DNA of 64,000 bases from Charina bottae (taxonomy: Eukaryota > Chordata > Lepidosauria > Squamata > Charinaidae): contig JALMGJ010000136.1 of the NCBI GenBank assembly GCA_023362775.1, positions 1 through 64,000 of the forward strand, read 5' to 3'. A program made the translations under genes and the position numbers. The notes beneath the pieces are model-generated. The model was given only the letters and a program-made list of their open reading frames with translations, searched no databases and had not been told where the DNA came from. Shown here piece after piece: positions 41,669 to 52,366 of the stretch (positions are counted from its first letter, which is position 1; each line of letters begins with the position of its first letter).

Positions 41669-42354
41669 ATTTGGGTGAGGCACCCTTTGACCATCTCTGG
41701 GGATTGGTTAGCGTTTGGGGATCAGGTTCCTCCCAGCGTCCCAGGATTTACTGCAGGACTCTGGGAAAGATCAGACCATGGTGTGACGTTGCTTATCACA
41801 AGAGTAACAAAGAGAATGGCCTGTGAATATTCACACCCTTGTTCTGCTGGGGCACATCCTGTCTTTGACCAGTGTTTCACATTTGCATCATATACAGATA
41901 AGAGTAACACTTTAAGGACACTTGGGTTATACATACATAACTAAATCACAGAGATCAGAATCATCTGATTGCATCTTATACATACATCACTAAGAAAGGA
42001 GACAAAGAATTTATTACATGGAAAGGTCAGGTAAACAAGTCTAGCTAATTATCTTTACTTCAGGAAGAAGACACTAGCTGGATGGCTTCAGGCTGGTATG
42101 CATGCATTCCTGAGAGAGGTAGAATTACAGGGCAGGGGAGCTTGATAGCTTAGCAATTGGCATTACCATGCAAAAATGCTCTGGGCCTGGCAGGCGCCCC
42201 TCTCAAGGGTTATCCTTGGGTGAAATATCTTTGGTTCAGGTAAGAATATCTTTGGTACAGTGGAGTGCCAAGCTATGTTCCCATATGGGGCAATGTTACA
42301 ACTTCGTATGTTCTAGGCCTAAATCCTCAGCCCAGCTTACCCCTGGTCCCTTCA
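41669..42354 (-). mobile_element. tRNA-Gly ERV LTR (beta), partial
   Basis: Matches LTR alpha from 'tttgggtgaggcaccc' to 'ggtcccttca'. Its R/U5 end is missing, cut where the foldback PLE sits. 42355-42550 beyond it holds nothing I can name. Confidence 0.85.
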
Positions 42355-42554
42355 GTTTAGTTTATGACATAATGCAAAAGGTCATAAAACATTTCCTGGG
42401 GTCAACTTCTGATGTTTGACTGTGCTATGCAGTTTGACATTGGCTACGTTTGAGGCAGATATCTCTCTGAATATCTCCCTGAACGTTTTCCAGTGAAGGC
42501 ATTAGATTAGAAGCTCTGCTATTTTTGAAGCCATTGAGGAATCTGGTAAGGACG

Positions 42555-42960
42555 GGGAGGGGAGGGGAGGGGAGGGGAGGGGAGGGGAGGGGAGGGGAGG
42601 GGAGGGGAGGGGAGGGGAGGAAAGGAAAGGAAAGGAAAGAAGGAAAGGAAAGGAAAGGAAAGAAGGAAAGGAAAGGAAAGAAGGAAAGGAAAGGAAAGGA
42701 AAGGAAAGGAAAGGAAAGGAAAGGAAAGGAAAGGAAAGGAAAGGAAAGGAAAGGAAAGGAAAGGAAAGGAAAGGAAAGGAAAGGAAAGGAAAGAAGGAAA
42801 GGAAAGGAAAGGAAAGGAAAGGAAGGAGGGGTAAGGGGAAGGGTATGGGGAAGGGGAGAGAGAGGGAGGGAAAAAGGAAAGAGGGAAGGAAGGAAGGAAG
42901 GAAGGAAGGAAGGAAGGAAGGAAGGAAGGAAGGAAGGAAGGGGGGAGGGAGGAAGGGGGG
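42555..42960 (+). repeat. Purine-only microsatellite (GGGGA)n, (GGAAA)n, (GGAA)n
   Basis: About 280 nt of uninterrupted purines (42555-42830) in (GGGGA)n then (GGAAA/GAAGGAAA)n, followed by mixed G/A sequence and (GGAA)n at 42887-42940. Open frames on both strands here are artefacts of the repeat. Confidence 0.97.
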
Positions 42961-43577
42961 TAGGGAGGGAATGAAGTTTGGCATTTGGGAACGAAGTGAG
43001 AACTTTTCCCATACACTGCATCCAAAACTTTACTTTGCTTCTGGAAATTGTTTTGAATTTGTTGTGCCTGTTGTGGTACATCAGAGAAAAAAAGTGTTTA
43101 GATCTAAAGACTCCTTGGTAGTATTAATATATTATGTCATGCTAAATACTGAAATAAAAATCATTAACTTGTACTTAAAGAACAAACTCTTATCGATATA
43201 ATGATGCTAACCTTAATACTGAAGCAGCTAATCAAATCCCTTAAGGATATAATGGAGGTATAGCTAAAGTCTGGGAAGACTGACTGATTCATCAGTTTTA
43301 CTCAGCGTTTCTAAAGTACCCAATAAAATCATTAACATATTGGTTCCTGTAATAGGAGATTCTAGCTGTTGTAATAGAAATAGCAAAACTGGATTAATTA
43401 AAATGTACGGATATAGTCTAAGTGACTTTATTGAGTTTAATGTGCTTTGTATTTTATTGTCATATCAATCAAACATAATCAAAATACAAAGTTTTTTTTT
43501 TTTTTTAATTTCAAAAAAGCTTGGTAAGTAAAAAAAACTAAGGGGGCTAATTTCAGTCTGTTCTTCATATTTTACAG

Positions 43578-43682
43578 AGAGATAATGGCAAATTCAGGAC
43601 TCTTGGCTCAAATTCAAACCCTCAAAGGCGAGAATAAATCCCTCAGGGAGATGACTCGGCAATTGAAAGAAGACCTGAGGGG
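43578..43682 (+). CDS. Coiled-coil exon, copy 1
   Basis: 105 nt with acceptor 'ttcatattttacag' and donor 'GG|GTGAGA'. It is entered in phase 2 and left in phase 2, so any number of copies keeps frame. It encodes a heptad-like stretch (ANSGLLAQIQTLKGENKSL then REMTRQLKEDLRG). It differs from copy 2 at 17 of 105 nt, with 11 codons changing the residue and 2 silent. The product family is unknown. It would belong to the N-terminal part of the transmembrane protein whose last exon is 60274-60397. Confidence 0.65.
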
Positions 43683-44489
43683 GTGAGAAGTTTTTAGATA
43701 GCAATCCTGACTTTCTCTTTCAGGATTTCACATTAAATCCTCTTAAGCTCCCTGCCCTGGACAGACATTAGGCAATGTTCTGGGTTTAATTCCATTGCCT
43801 GGAAGGAACTTGGGGGGAAAGAGAGGGGGCTCCTTTCAACTTGTTCAGAAGATTCTGGCTCTCCAAGGCTCTCCGGCCCCCTTGATCTCCTGGAAACACC
43901 TCAGTTAGGCTTTGCTCCCTAAAGGACTTTCCCTCCCAGAGACATCGTGTTTGACTGAGGCAGCAGCAAAAGAACTGAAGTCAGCCCTGGGTCCCAGGTG
44001 GGGATCGGCCACCACAGATCTCTTCGCAGGGAATATCCATGGCCAGATCATCTCTCACCAGGAGACCCATGGTTGGAACTCCTATCTACTACTCTGCTGT
44101 TCATGGAGTTCAGCTCGGTGCTTCCCCTTTGTTCTATTTCAATCCACACAAATTCAGTCTCCCCATCTTTCTGTTCACGTCAGAAGAGAAGTGATGAAAA
44201 TTGTACTGTTCCGGTAAAGCTTTGAAAAAAAAAGCTAGGCATAGCAGTAATTGAGTTTGTTTTTTCAATGAAGCCTCTGATGATGGATTAATTACTAAAC
44301 CTGGATTAATTAAAATGTACGGATATAGTCTAAGTGACTTTATAGAGTTTAATGTGCTTTGCATTTTGATTGTCATGTATAACAATCAAAATACAAAGTA
44401 TTTTTATTTTTTTTATTTCAAAAAAGCTTTGATGATTCAAGTAAAAAAACCAAGGGGGCTAATTTCAGTCTGTTCTTCATATTTTACAG

Positions 44490-44594
44490 AGAGATGATGG
44501 CATATTCGAGACTCTGCCCTCAAATTGAACTCCTCAAAGGCGAGAATAAATCCCTGAGGGAGAGGAATCACCAATTGAGAGAAGACCTGAGGAG
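44490..44594 (+). CDS. Coiled-coil exon, copy 2
   Basis: 105 nt, same acceptor, donor ('AG|GTGAGA') and phases 2-2. Encodes YSRLCPQIELLKGENKSLRE then RNHQLREDLRR. ENKSL and EDLR are kept between copies while the surrounding positions change. A methionine pair near the start (MMA) could act as an initiator if this were a first exon, but the acceptor upstream argues for an internal exon. Confidence 0.65.
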
Positions 44595-45404
44595 GTGAGA
44601 AGTTTTTAGATAGCAATCCTGACTTTCTCTTTCAGGATTTCACATGAACTCCTCTTAAGCTCCCTGCCCTGGACAGACATTAGGCAATGTTCTGGGTTTA
44701 ATTCCATTGCCTGGAAGGAACTTGGGGGAAAAGAGAGGGGGCTCCTTTCAACTTGTTCAGAAGATTCTGGCTCTCCAAGGCTCTCCGGCCCCCTTGGTCT
44801 CCTGCAAACCCCTCAGTTAGGCTTTGCTCCCTAAAGGACTTTCCCTTCCAGAGACATCATGTTTGACTGAGGCAGCAGCAAAAGAACCAGTCAGCCCTGG
44901 GTCCCAGGTGGGGATCGGCCACCGCAGATGTCTTCTTCGCAGGGAATATCCATGGCCAGATCGTCTCTCACCTGGAGACCCATGGTTGGAACTCCTATCT
45001 ACTACTCTGCTGTTCATGGAGTTCAGCTTGGTGCTTCCCCTTTGTTCTATTTCAATCCACACAAATTCAGTCTCCCCATCTTTCTGTTCACGTCAGAAGA
45101 GAAGTGATGAAAATTGTACTGTTCCGGTAAAGCTTTGAAAAAAAAAGCTAGGCATAGCAGTAATTGAGTTTGTTTTTTCAATGAAGCCTCTGATGATGGA
45201 TTAATTACTAAACCTGGATTAATTAAAATGTACGGATATAGTCTAAGTGACTTTATAGAGTTTAATGTGCTTTGCATTTTGATTGTCATGTATAACAATC
45301 AAAATACAAAGTATTTTTATTTTTTTTTTATTTCAAAAAAGCTTTGATGATTCAAGTAAAAAAACCAAGGGGGCTAATTTCAGTCTGTTCTTCATATTTT
45401 ACAG

Positions 45405-45509
45405 AGAGATGATGGCATATTCGAGACTCTGCCCTCAAATTGAACTCCTCAAAGGCGAGAATAAATCCCTGAGGGAGAGGAATCACCAATTGAGAGAAGA
45501 CCTGAGGAG
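45405..45509 (+). CDS. Coiled-coil exon, copy 3
   Basis: Identical in translation to copy 2, with the same splice sites. The unit downstream lacks a few intronic bases ('gatagaaatctctttcag' instead of the longer form). A telomere-like 'gggttagggttta' at 46019-46031 lies just past the array. Confidence 0.65.
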
Positions 45510-46191
45510 GTGAGAAGTTTTTAGATAGAAATCTCTTTCAGGATTTCACATGAACTCCTCTTAAGCTCCCTGCCCTGGACAGACATTAGGCAATGTTCTG
45601 GGTTTAATTCCATTGCCTGGAAGGAACTTGGGGGAAAAGAGAGGGGGCTCCTTTCAACTTGTTCAGAAGATTCTGGCTCTCCAAGGCTCTCCGGCCCCCT
45701 TGGTCTCCTGCAAACCCCTCAGTTAGGCTTTGCTCCCTAAAGGACTTTCCCTTCCAGAGACATCGTGTTTGACTGAGGCAGCAGCAAAAGAACCGGTCAG
45801 CCCTGGGTCCCAGGTGGGGATCGGCCACCACGGATCTCTTCTTCGCAGGGAATATCCATGGCCAGATCGTCTCTCACCTGGAGACCCATGGCTGGAACTC
45901 CTGCTTAGTGAAGAGATTCAGAGGTGGGGTTGTGCACTGAGAAGCAGCTCTTATCTCTCTTCCTCAGCTCCAGGCCGAATCACCACGCCCCACTTGCGGT
46001 TGGACCCAGCTGAATTCAGGGTTAGGGTTTAGATATGCTTTCGTTGCAATGGGGAATGGAGGTAGTAGCTTCCAGAGACAATTTCATTGATGGAATCAAC
46101 ATAGGGAAACTACAACGCCTCCCACATAGTAAATTTGGCTTAACCATCTGCTTTCATTCAAAGAATCATAAATTTCCCATGTCACTTATAG

Positions 46192-46327
46192 CAGTGTTCC
46201 TCAACCTCAGCAAGTTTAAGATGTGTGGACTTCAACTCCCAGAATTCCCCCAGACAACATTCTGGCTGCGGGAATTTTGGGAATTGAAGTCCACACATCT
46301 TAAACTTGCTGAGGTTGAGGAACACTG
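46192..46327 (+). mobile_element. hAT-type foldback MITE
   Basis: 136 bp, nearly all inverted repeat ('CAGTGTTCCTCAACCTCAGC' outermost) with an 8-bp duplication 'acttatag' (46184-46191, 46328-46335). Confidence 0.9.
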
Positions 46328-46422
46328 ACTTATAGGACACTTCCACATGGAGACTGCACCATTGAAAAGTAGCTTCGGACTCCTGTGATCCCATCAATTG
46401 GAAAACAAATATTAAAAAATGT

Positions 46423-46657
46423 GGAGTCCTTGGTGCTCTCTGAGCCTTGTTGTTTTCTTGCAGACATTTCATTGCCAGGCTAGGCAACATCTTCAGTGCA
46501 AAAAGGGAGTGGGACTTGCTCTCTGTTTATATACCCTGGCTTTTTCGCACTGAAGATGTTGCCTAGCCTGGCAATGAAATGTCTGCAAGAAAACAACAAG
46601 GCTCAGAGAGCACCAGGGACTCCACAGTTCAACCCTGAGCTACAAATATTCTCTTTG
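46423..46657 (+). mobile_element. Foldback PLE (terminal repeats only)
   Basis: Two inverted PLE terminal repeats back to back with no coding sequence, flanked by the 14-bp duplication 'atattaaaaaatgt' (46409-46422, 46658-46671). Both arms carry the ribozyme-like core with one change (GAAATGTC). Confidence 0.88.
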
Positions 46658-46671
46658 ATATTAAAAAATGT

Positions 46672-47476
46672 ACAATGGGCAGCTTTTGAGCAGAATTTCC
46701 ATCGCTAAGCAATGCGGTCATAAAGTGGGATAGACAGTGCTACTATCCCTGTAGTCCCAGTTGCCGTCGTTGACTGAATCCCACGGTAGTTAGGGGAGGC
46801 AACTTCCTGCCAGCTTCCCACAAGCAAAGTCAGTGGGGAAGCCGGCAGGTCCCAGGCTGGCAGGCAGGTAAAGTGGCTGCTGCCGGGTGGGGGAGGGGGC
46901 AGAGGGGTGCGCGCGTGTGCATGAGAGGCACCTTGTGGGTTGGGGAGGGTGGACGACGGTTTGAGGGGTGTGTGAGAGGAGCTGCAGGGCTCAGGGAGGG
47001 TCAGGGAAGTTGCACGAGGGCACGAGGGGGTGCACGAGAGGTGCCACACGTGTCAGGGAAAGTCGGGGAGGGTGCGCAAGAGGCACCTCAGGGGTCAGGG
47101 AGGTTGTGCAGGGGTGCAAGGGGGTACGAGAGAGACATGGGGAGGGTTGGGGAGGGTGTGCTGTGGTGTGCGTGTGGCTGGGATGGCACGAGTGCAGAGG
47201 GGCTGGCGGAGACTTACCCCAGCAACCTGCAACCTTCCCTGCCGGCTTCCCCATTGGCTTTCTGGGGAAGCTGGCAGGCTAGGTTGCAAATGGTGATCAC
47301 GTGATCATGGGGCACTTGGCAACTGGTCACAAGTGCCAGAGCATGATCACGTGATCGCGAGGGTGCTGGGATGGCCAGAATTCTGAGGATCGGTCATAAC
47401 CACCATTCGTTCAGTGCCATCGTAACTTTGAACGCTCGCTGAACAAATGGTTGTAGGTCGTGGACTACCTGTAATT
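46672..47476 (+). mobile_element. Unclassified DNA-transposon-like, GC-rich segment
   Basis: The right end 'ggttgtaggtcgtggactacctgta' and inner 'gccatcgtaactttgaac' resemble a common squamate non-autonomous DNA transposon end. 46860-47200 is an irregular G-rich minisatellite ('gggagggt..', 'gagaggcacc'). The left boundary is unclear and no transposase is visible. Confidence 0.4.
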
Positions 47477-47585
47477 CAGTGTATATTAGTGCAAAAGTAT
47501 AAGCCTAAATATACATCAACAACACTGATGAGTCTAAGGAAGCAATTAGTAACCATAGAATGTTTTTTGGAGGTATGGTAGAATA

Positions 47586-48411
47586 GCTGTTGTGGGTCTT
47601 CCGGGCTGTGTGGCCGTGTTCTGGAAGTTGTGGTTCCTAATGTTTCGCCAGCATCTGTGGCCAGAATCTTTAGAGGGCAGGAGCACAGATAGAAGCAAAA
47701 TCTCTGTGCCCAGGTAGAGTGGCAATGTTCTATTTATAGAGCTAAATTATAGGATATTAGGTGGGGTTTTTTGTTGTGTTTTGTTTTGTTGTGATTTTGT
47801 TGATGAAAAACAAAATAAAATACTGCCTAACAACTAGTTACTTTCAAAAGACACTGCAGACTACAGCAACCAGAAAAATCTTCAGTAGCTGAACATGCTC
47901 TCAAGCAAACGGGACACAAAATCCTATTTGAAAACACAGAAATACTGGACAACACCAAAAGTCACTACACCAGATTATACAGAGAAGCCATTGAAATTCA
48001 CAAACACCAGCACAGTTACAATAAAAATGAAGAAAGTCTAAACATTAGCAAAACCTGGCTACCAGTCCTGAAAAACACAGCCTGCAAAAGGTCAACGAAC
48101 TCAGTCCAACCACCAGGACATGGGAATACTTCTCACAATGAACATGCTAATCACGCTCATCAGCCACTCGTTAACATTTCAACACAACAAAAAACCCCAC
48201 CTAATATCCTATAATTTAGCTCTATAAATAGAACATTGCCACTCTACCTGGACACAGAGATTTTGCTTCTAGCTGTGCTCCTGCCCTCTGAAGATGCTGG
48301 CCACAGATGCTGGCGAAATGTTAGGAACCACAACTTCCAGAACACGGCCACACAGCCCGGAAGACCCACAACAGCCATCGAACTCCGGCCGTGAAAGCCT
48401 TCGACAATACA
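47586..48411 (+). mobile_element. Foldback PLE, second subfamily, with GIY-YIG tail
   Basis: Flanked by a 12-bp duplication 'tatggtagaata' (47574-47585, 48412-48423). About 230-bp inverted terminal repeats at 47586-47815 and 48170-48390 contain 'ccctctgaagatgctggcc' and 'gctggcgaaa'. The centre (47870-48150, plus) encodes a PLE C-terminal tail ('AEHALKQTGHKILFENTEIL', then 'TRLYREAIEIHKH', then 'TWLPVL'). Confidence 0.88.
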
Positions 48412-48654
48412 TATGGTAGAATACTTGGTGGAAATGATCCAGAGGCATCTGCTGTGAAAAGGGACGGGAGGGGAAATAGTTATTCTGGAGGATGGCTAGC
48501 GCCCTAGAATGGATTGAGAACGGCCCTTGTGCTCAGGATTTGAGGAAGAACTGTAGCCATCTAGATTTTATTTTATTCTACTCTATTTATATCTTTTAAT
48601 AATTACAATGATATTGTATATTTATTGCATTTGCACTGGGATCTGTTTTGTATT

Positions 48655-48760
48655 TTAACTCTGGTTTTATTGTAAACTGCCCAGAGTTCCCCCTTTGGGG
48701 GAAGATGGGCGGTAATATAAATTAAATAAACAATTAAATAAATAATTAAATAAATAATTC
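48655..48760 (+). repeat. L2-type tail
   Basis: 'actgcccagagttccccctttgggggaagatgggcggtaat' type 3' end followed by (AAAT)n. Otherwise 48424-48947 shows no feature. Confidence 0.75.
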
Positions 48761-48947
48761 TATGAAGGGGATCAATGGAAAATATAAAAAACAAACCTGC
48801 CAACGTCAAATGTTTTTGTGCACATCTGTAGGGCAAACACATTTGGAATATTATGTGCTGTTCTTGAAACTGTCTCTCAAAACGTATATTCTGATTTTCC
48901 TAAAAAAATGTTAATGCGGTTCCTCATTCTCACCTTTTATCTTCTAG

Positions 48948-49014
48948 CTGTCGATACTCACAACATTACAGGAGTAGAACATTAGTTGAAATGAATATGG
49001 ACGATGGCATCAAG
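48948..49014 (+). CDS. Short exon of the coiled-coil/TM gene
   Basis: 67 nt with a strong acceptor ('caccttttatcttctag') and donor ('AAG|GTAATG'). Only one frame is open, entered in phase 2 (fits the coiled-coil exons) and left in phase 0. It encodes CRYSQHYRSRTLVEMNMDDG then IK. Family not recognised. Support comes from the splice sites and from the phase chain rather than from homology. Confidence 0.5.
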
Positions 49015-49399
49015 GTAATGAAGCCAAGGACGATAAAATATCAACAAGCGGAGGCATGAGAAAACATTTTGTTCATGGGCCACATTAATTGCTGTTGTCT
49101 TAGGATGTCAGGTGACTATGTTCTCTGTGTGTACCCTGCAGAGAAGCATGTAATATTTGTAGGCTGACCATATTTCCTTGAGACAAAAACAGGACATTGG
49201 GATGGCAAAAATGGGACGGGGTTAAACTTATGTAATATTCCATATTCATGAAAAAGTACGATGATTAAAAAAGTTTTAAAGAGTTTTTAAGATCCATTTG
49301 CTGGTCCTTAAACAGATTACTTGTTTGTGTTTGTCCTCAGTTGCCATTATAGGTTTTTATAGATGTATTGTGGTTTATTTTGGTATTACGTATGTTTTC

Positions 49400-49475
49400 A
49401 GTTTATGTTAGCTACCCAGAGTCTCTATGGCGAGTTGGGCAGCCATATAAATTGGATGAATGAATCAATGAATTT
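49400..49475 (+). repeat. L2-type tail
   Basis: 'ctacccagagtctctatggcgagttgggcagccatataaat' followed by imperfect (GAAT)n. Confidence 0.65.
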
Positions 49476-49629
49476 GCAACCCTGGCTTACATCATTGTAA
49501 ATATTGACTTAACATGTTGAAGGTGTGACCAACTAATGTATCTACATTTGTGTGTCTTTATTATATTGCTGTATTATAAGCTCACTTACAATACTATTTT
49601 ACTTACTTATTATTTTAATTGCTTTTAAG

Positions 49630-49718
49630 CTACGTGTCCCTACAGCGTGCAACTGCCAGGAACAAATAAGGATGCGTGTGGAAGAGGAGCTCAAGACCTC
49701 TGAGCTACGGGCTTCGTT
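49630..49718 (+). CDS. Short exon of the coiled-coil/TM gene
   Basis: 89 nt. Acceptor 'tattttaattgcttttaag', donor 'TT|GTAAGT' (full consensus). Only the phase-0 frame is open, matching the exit phase of 48948-49014; it leaves in phase 2, matching the entry of the repeat exon at 52367. It encodes LRVPTACNCQEQIRMRVEEE then LKTSELRAS, helical and charged in its second half. An alternative acceptor at 49644-49645 would put a stop in frame, so I prefer 49630. Confidence 0.5.
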
Positions 49719-51124
49719 GTAAGTCTCGGCACAGCTGAGAATCCCTTTGTGTGCTGCCCTTTCGTGTTGGGACCCGAGGGGCTCTCAGTTGCCCAGAGGG
49801 CTTGCTCTCCCGTGTCCCGTTGCTGACCTCCACCAAGTACCAGAGTTTACCTCATGGCAGTCCTTTATAGCATGATAACTAGATTAAATCCAACCCAGAC
49901 TGAACTATTTAATAATTATTTAAAGTTTTAAGGGGAGACTTTAATTAGGTGAGGGTAGTGCTGAACAGGAACAAAATATCAGCGTAATGCTCCACTAGCA
50001 CCAGGGTTAAGGCCTGCGGCTGGTGGCATTTGAGGCCCTGAGAGCTGAGGAAATGGACAAGGACAACGGTTAAGCTGGCCTTGTCAGCCCCAAAGCGCTC
50101 TGAGAGGGAAAGGTTTGAGAAAGCATTGAAATGACTGACTTTTCCCCATGTCCATGTCAGAGAACCCGTTACATATCCAACTCCCCTCAGCATTTTGGAG
50201 CCGCAGAAGCTACTTCGTATATTGACTGAAACCACCCCAGGAGCAGTGGAAAAGCTTATAAACCATCTGATTGAATCTGCTGCTTCAGAACAAACCCCTG
50301 CTTTATTCTGTGAATATGTCATAATGAGATGATCCCAGCTTCATCAGACTGAAGCACTCCTTCAAATCTTTGTATAATCCTATTAAGTAACTACACTTTG
50401 AACAGAATATTCATAATTTCTACATTTACAATGGTACTGGCCATTGTATTTAAAGAAAAACCCATCAGCAATGGAGTCTGAGATAGTTTGGTATTTCTAA
50501 CAATGTTCTCTGGTAGTTGAGTACTAAGAACACCATTACATTCAGTGTGATTGTAATAGTAGAGGATTTACTCCAGTGCTGAAGTGCATAAGGCATAGTA
50601 TGGAGGCAATTGTTAATTTTTCACAACTGAAAACAATTGGAGGAGCATCTACACTAGCTGCAGACTGGTGTAACCTGTGAATCAAGCCACTCCTGGAGTG
50701 ATGAAATGGACTTGGATATAGCATAGGGAAGGGCAGTGCTTTTAATTTTGAAGGCCACTTTGGTTACCAATTGAAATTAATTTAATGACACATGCACCCA
50801 TTTCCTGATCTATATTTAAATTCAGATCTTTATTTCTGTCATCGACCAGCATAAAATAACATTAGAGCTATAAACATTGATGATTCCAGTATGAACAATC
50901 TACCCTATAAGCTATGGAACAGGTGGGGAAAGACAGCAGGATTCCCAGTGGATCTGCAGGCTGCAAAAACATGTGGGTAAACTCTGCACGTGGCCGGGGG
51001 TTGCCAACCCCCGATACAGACCCAAAGTTGGCTCTAATCTCCTCCCCCATGGCTCTTCTCTCTTTAGGGACCTTCATCCTAGGACCAATGGCCAGAACAC
51101 TCCCAGCTACACAGATTTCTTCTG
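49719..51124 (+). other. Intron-like stretch without a clear feature
   Basis: 49945-50322 has a 125-codon minus-strand frame of ordinary composition and 50540-51080 is unique-looking. I recognise no gene or repeat, and no splice-site pair in frame. Confidence 0.3.
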
Positions 51125-51470
51125 TTCTAGTTCTTTTTTTTATTTTTATTTAAAAAAAAATTTATTATTTAAATTTATATGACCGCCCATCTCCCCCAAT
51201 CGGGGGACTCTTGTTCTCTTGTTCTCTTGTTCTTGTTCTCTTCTGTCCCCTTTTGAAACACTTCCTCTCCTGGCTGGATTCAGCAGAGCTCCAGTTGGAG
51301 GGAGGGATGGCTTGGATCCATATTGGAAGGAAAGGTCCTTGAAGAGTACAGATTCAGGGCTGCTTAGAATTACCTGTGATGTCTTGAATTGGGCCTGGAA
51401 AACAATTAGCAACCAAGGCAGATTTTTTTTAACATGGGTGTAGTACACGAAGGCAATCATGCACAATAAG
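51125..51470 (-). repeat. L2-type 3' fragment
   Basis: Reverse L2 tail ('tttaaatttatatgaccgcccatctcccccaat...gggggactc') then L2-like 3' sequence ('gaattgggcctgg...caattagcaaccaa'). Confidence 0.6.
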
Positions 51471-51505
51471 TAAAAAAGAACAGAGAAGAACTCGGATCAC
51501 TATTG

Positions 51506-51702
51506 GTAACGCTGTTACCTACCCACCGAAGTGGTACCTATTCATCTACTTGCATTTGCATGCTTTTGAATTGCTAGGTTGGCAAGAACTGGGGCGAGTG
51601 CGGGAGCTCACTCCGTCATGCAGGGCTAGGGATTCGAACCTCCAAACTTGCAATCTTCTGATTGACAAGCCTGGCATCTTACCCGCTGAGCCATCGCACC
51701 TT
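51506..51702 (-). mobile_element. Sauria-type SINE, partial
   Basis: Minus-strand SINE matching 3414-3600: 'gtggtacctattcat', 'ggattcgaacctcc' and 'cttacccgctgagcca'. The 3' end is missing. Confidence 0.85.
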
Positions 51703-52366
51703 CATCTTAGATTCTATTATTGTGTTTATAAGACTCTTCTTACTGTACCTTAAAAGGGTTTTTAAAAAATCTTTATGTGTGGGATTCGTCTTAAGTTTCC
51801 TTTGCATTGTAGAAAATCAGGAGATACATGAGGAGAGAAACAAATAAAGAAAACTGAAACTTGACATCCAGAGCATAATAAGCAGTTATCTCCACCTAAT
51901 AGAAAAATTAACTGTTTGTCTTCTTTCATATCACTACACACCAGTCAGCACCCCCAAGTTGATTATTGCAGTAGGTTAAACATCAGTTCCCATAACCCAG
52001 AGCCTTAACATTCATCACTTATGGAGGCCACATTTGAACAGACAGTTACTACTAAATATGATTGTACTATAAATATCCATAATTCTGTAAGAAATGTTCC
52101 AAAAGAGCAAAAAGAATTGTAGTTTTTATAATGACATTGTTACTGTTGTTGTTCCTAGACACAAACATACAAGTATTACTAAATATAAATACCATCTTAT
52201 AAATATTTAGATAAATTACAATGGATGTTTAAGGACAATGTAACTAATTATTATCATTAGCTGAATGTTACATATAACACACTTCAATAATTGACCAAAT
52301 ATTGAAAGTAATATTCCCCCCCAAAAAAAGAAGGGAAAGAAATTAATGTATTATGGCTCATTACAG

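Larger units (their letters stand above)
43389..45903 (+). repeat. Triple tandem duplication, unit about 913 bp
   Basis: Units start at about 43389, 44301 and 45214 ('ctggattaattaaaatgtac'), each with one coiled-coil exon. Units 2 and 3 are nearly identical; unit 1 is a little more diverged. In units 1 and 2 the intron after the exon shows about 8 differences in 260 nt, against 17 in the 105-nt exon. Confidence 0.92.

Noticed and set aside
42425..43201. Long Ser/Leu/Pro/Phe-rich and Gly/Lys/Glu-rich frames on both strands
   Set aside because: Translations of the purine microsatellite.
46705..47304. Gly/Arg-rich and Pro/His-rich frames
   Set aside because: G-rich irregular repeat within a transposon-like segment; no splice sites or domain.
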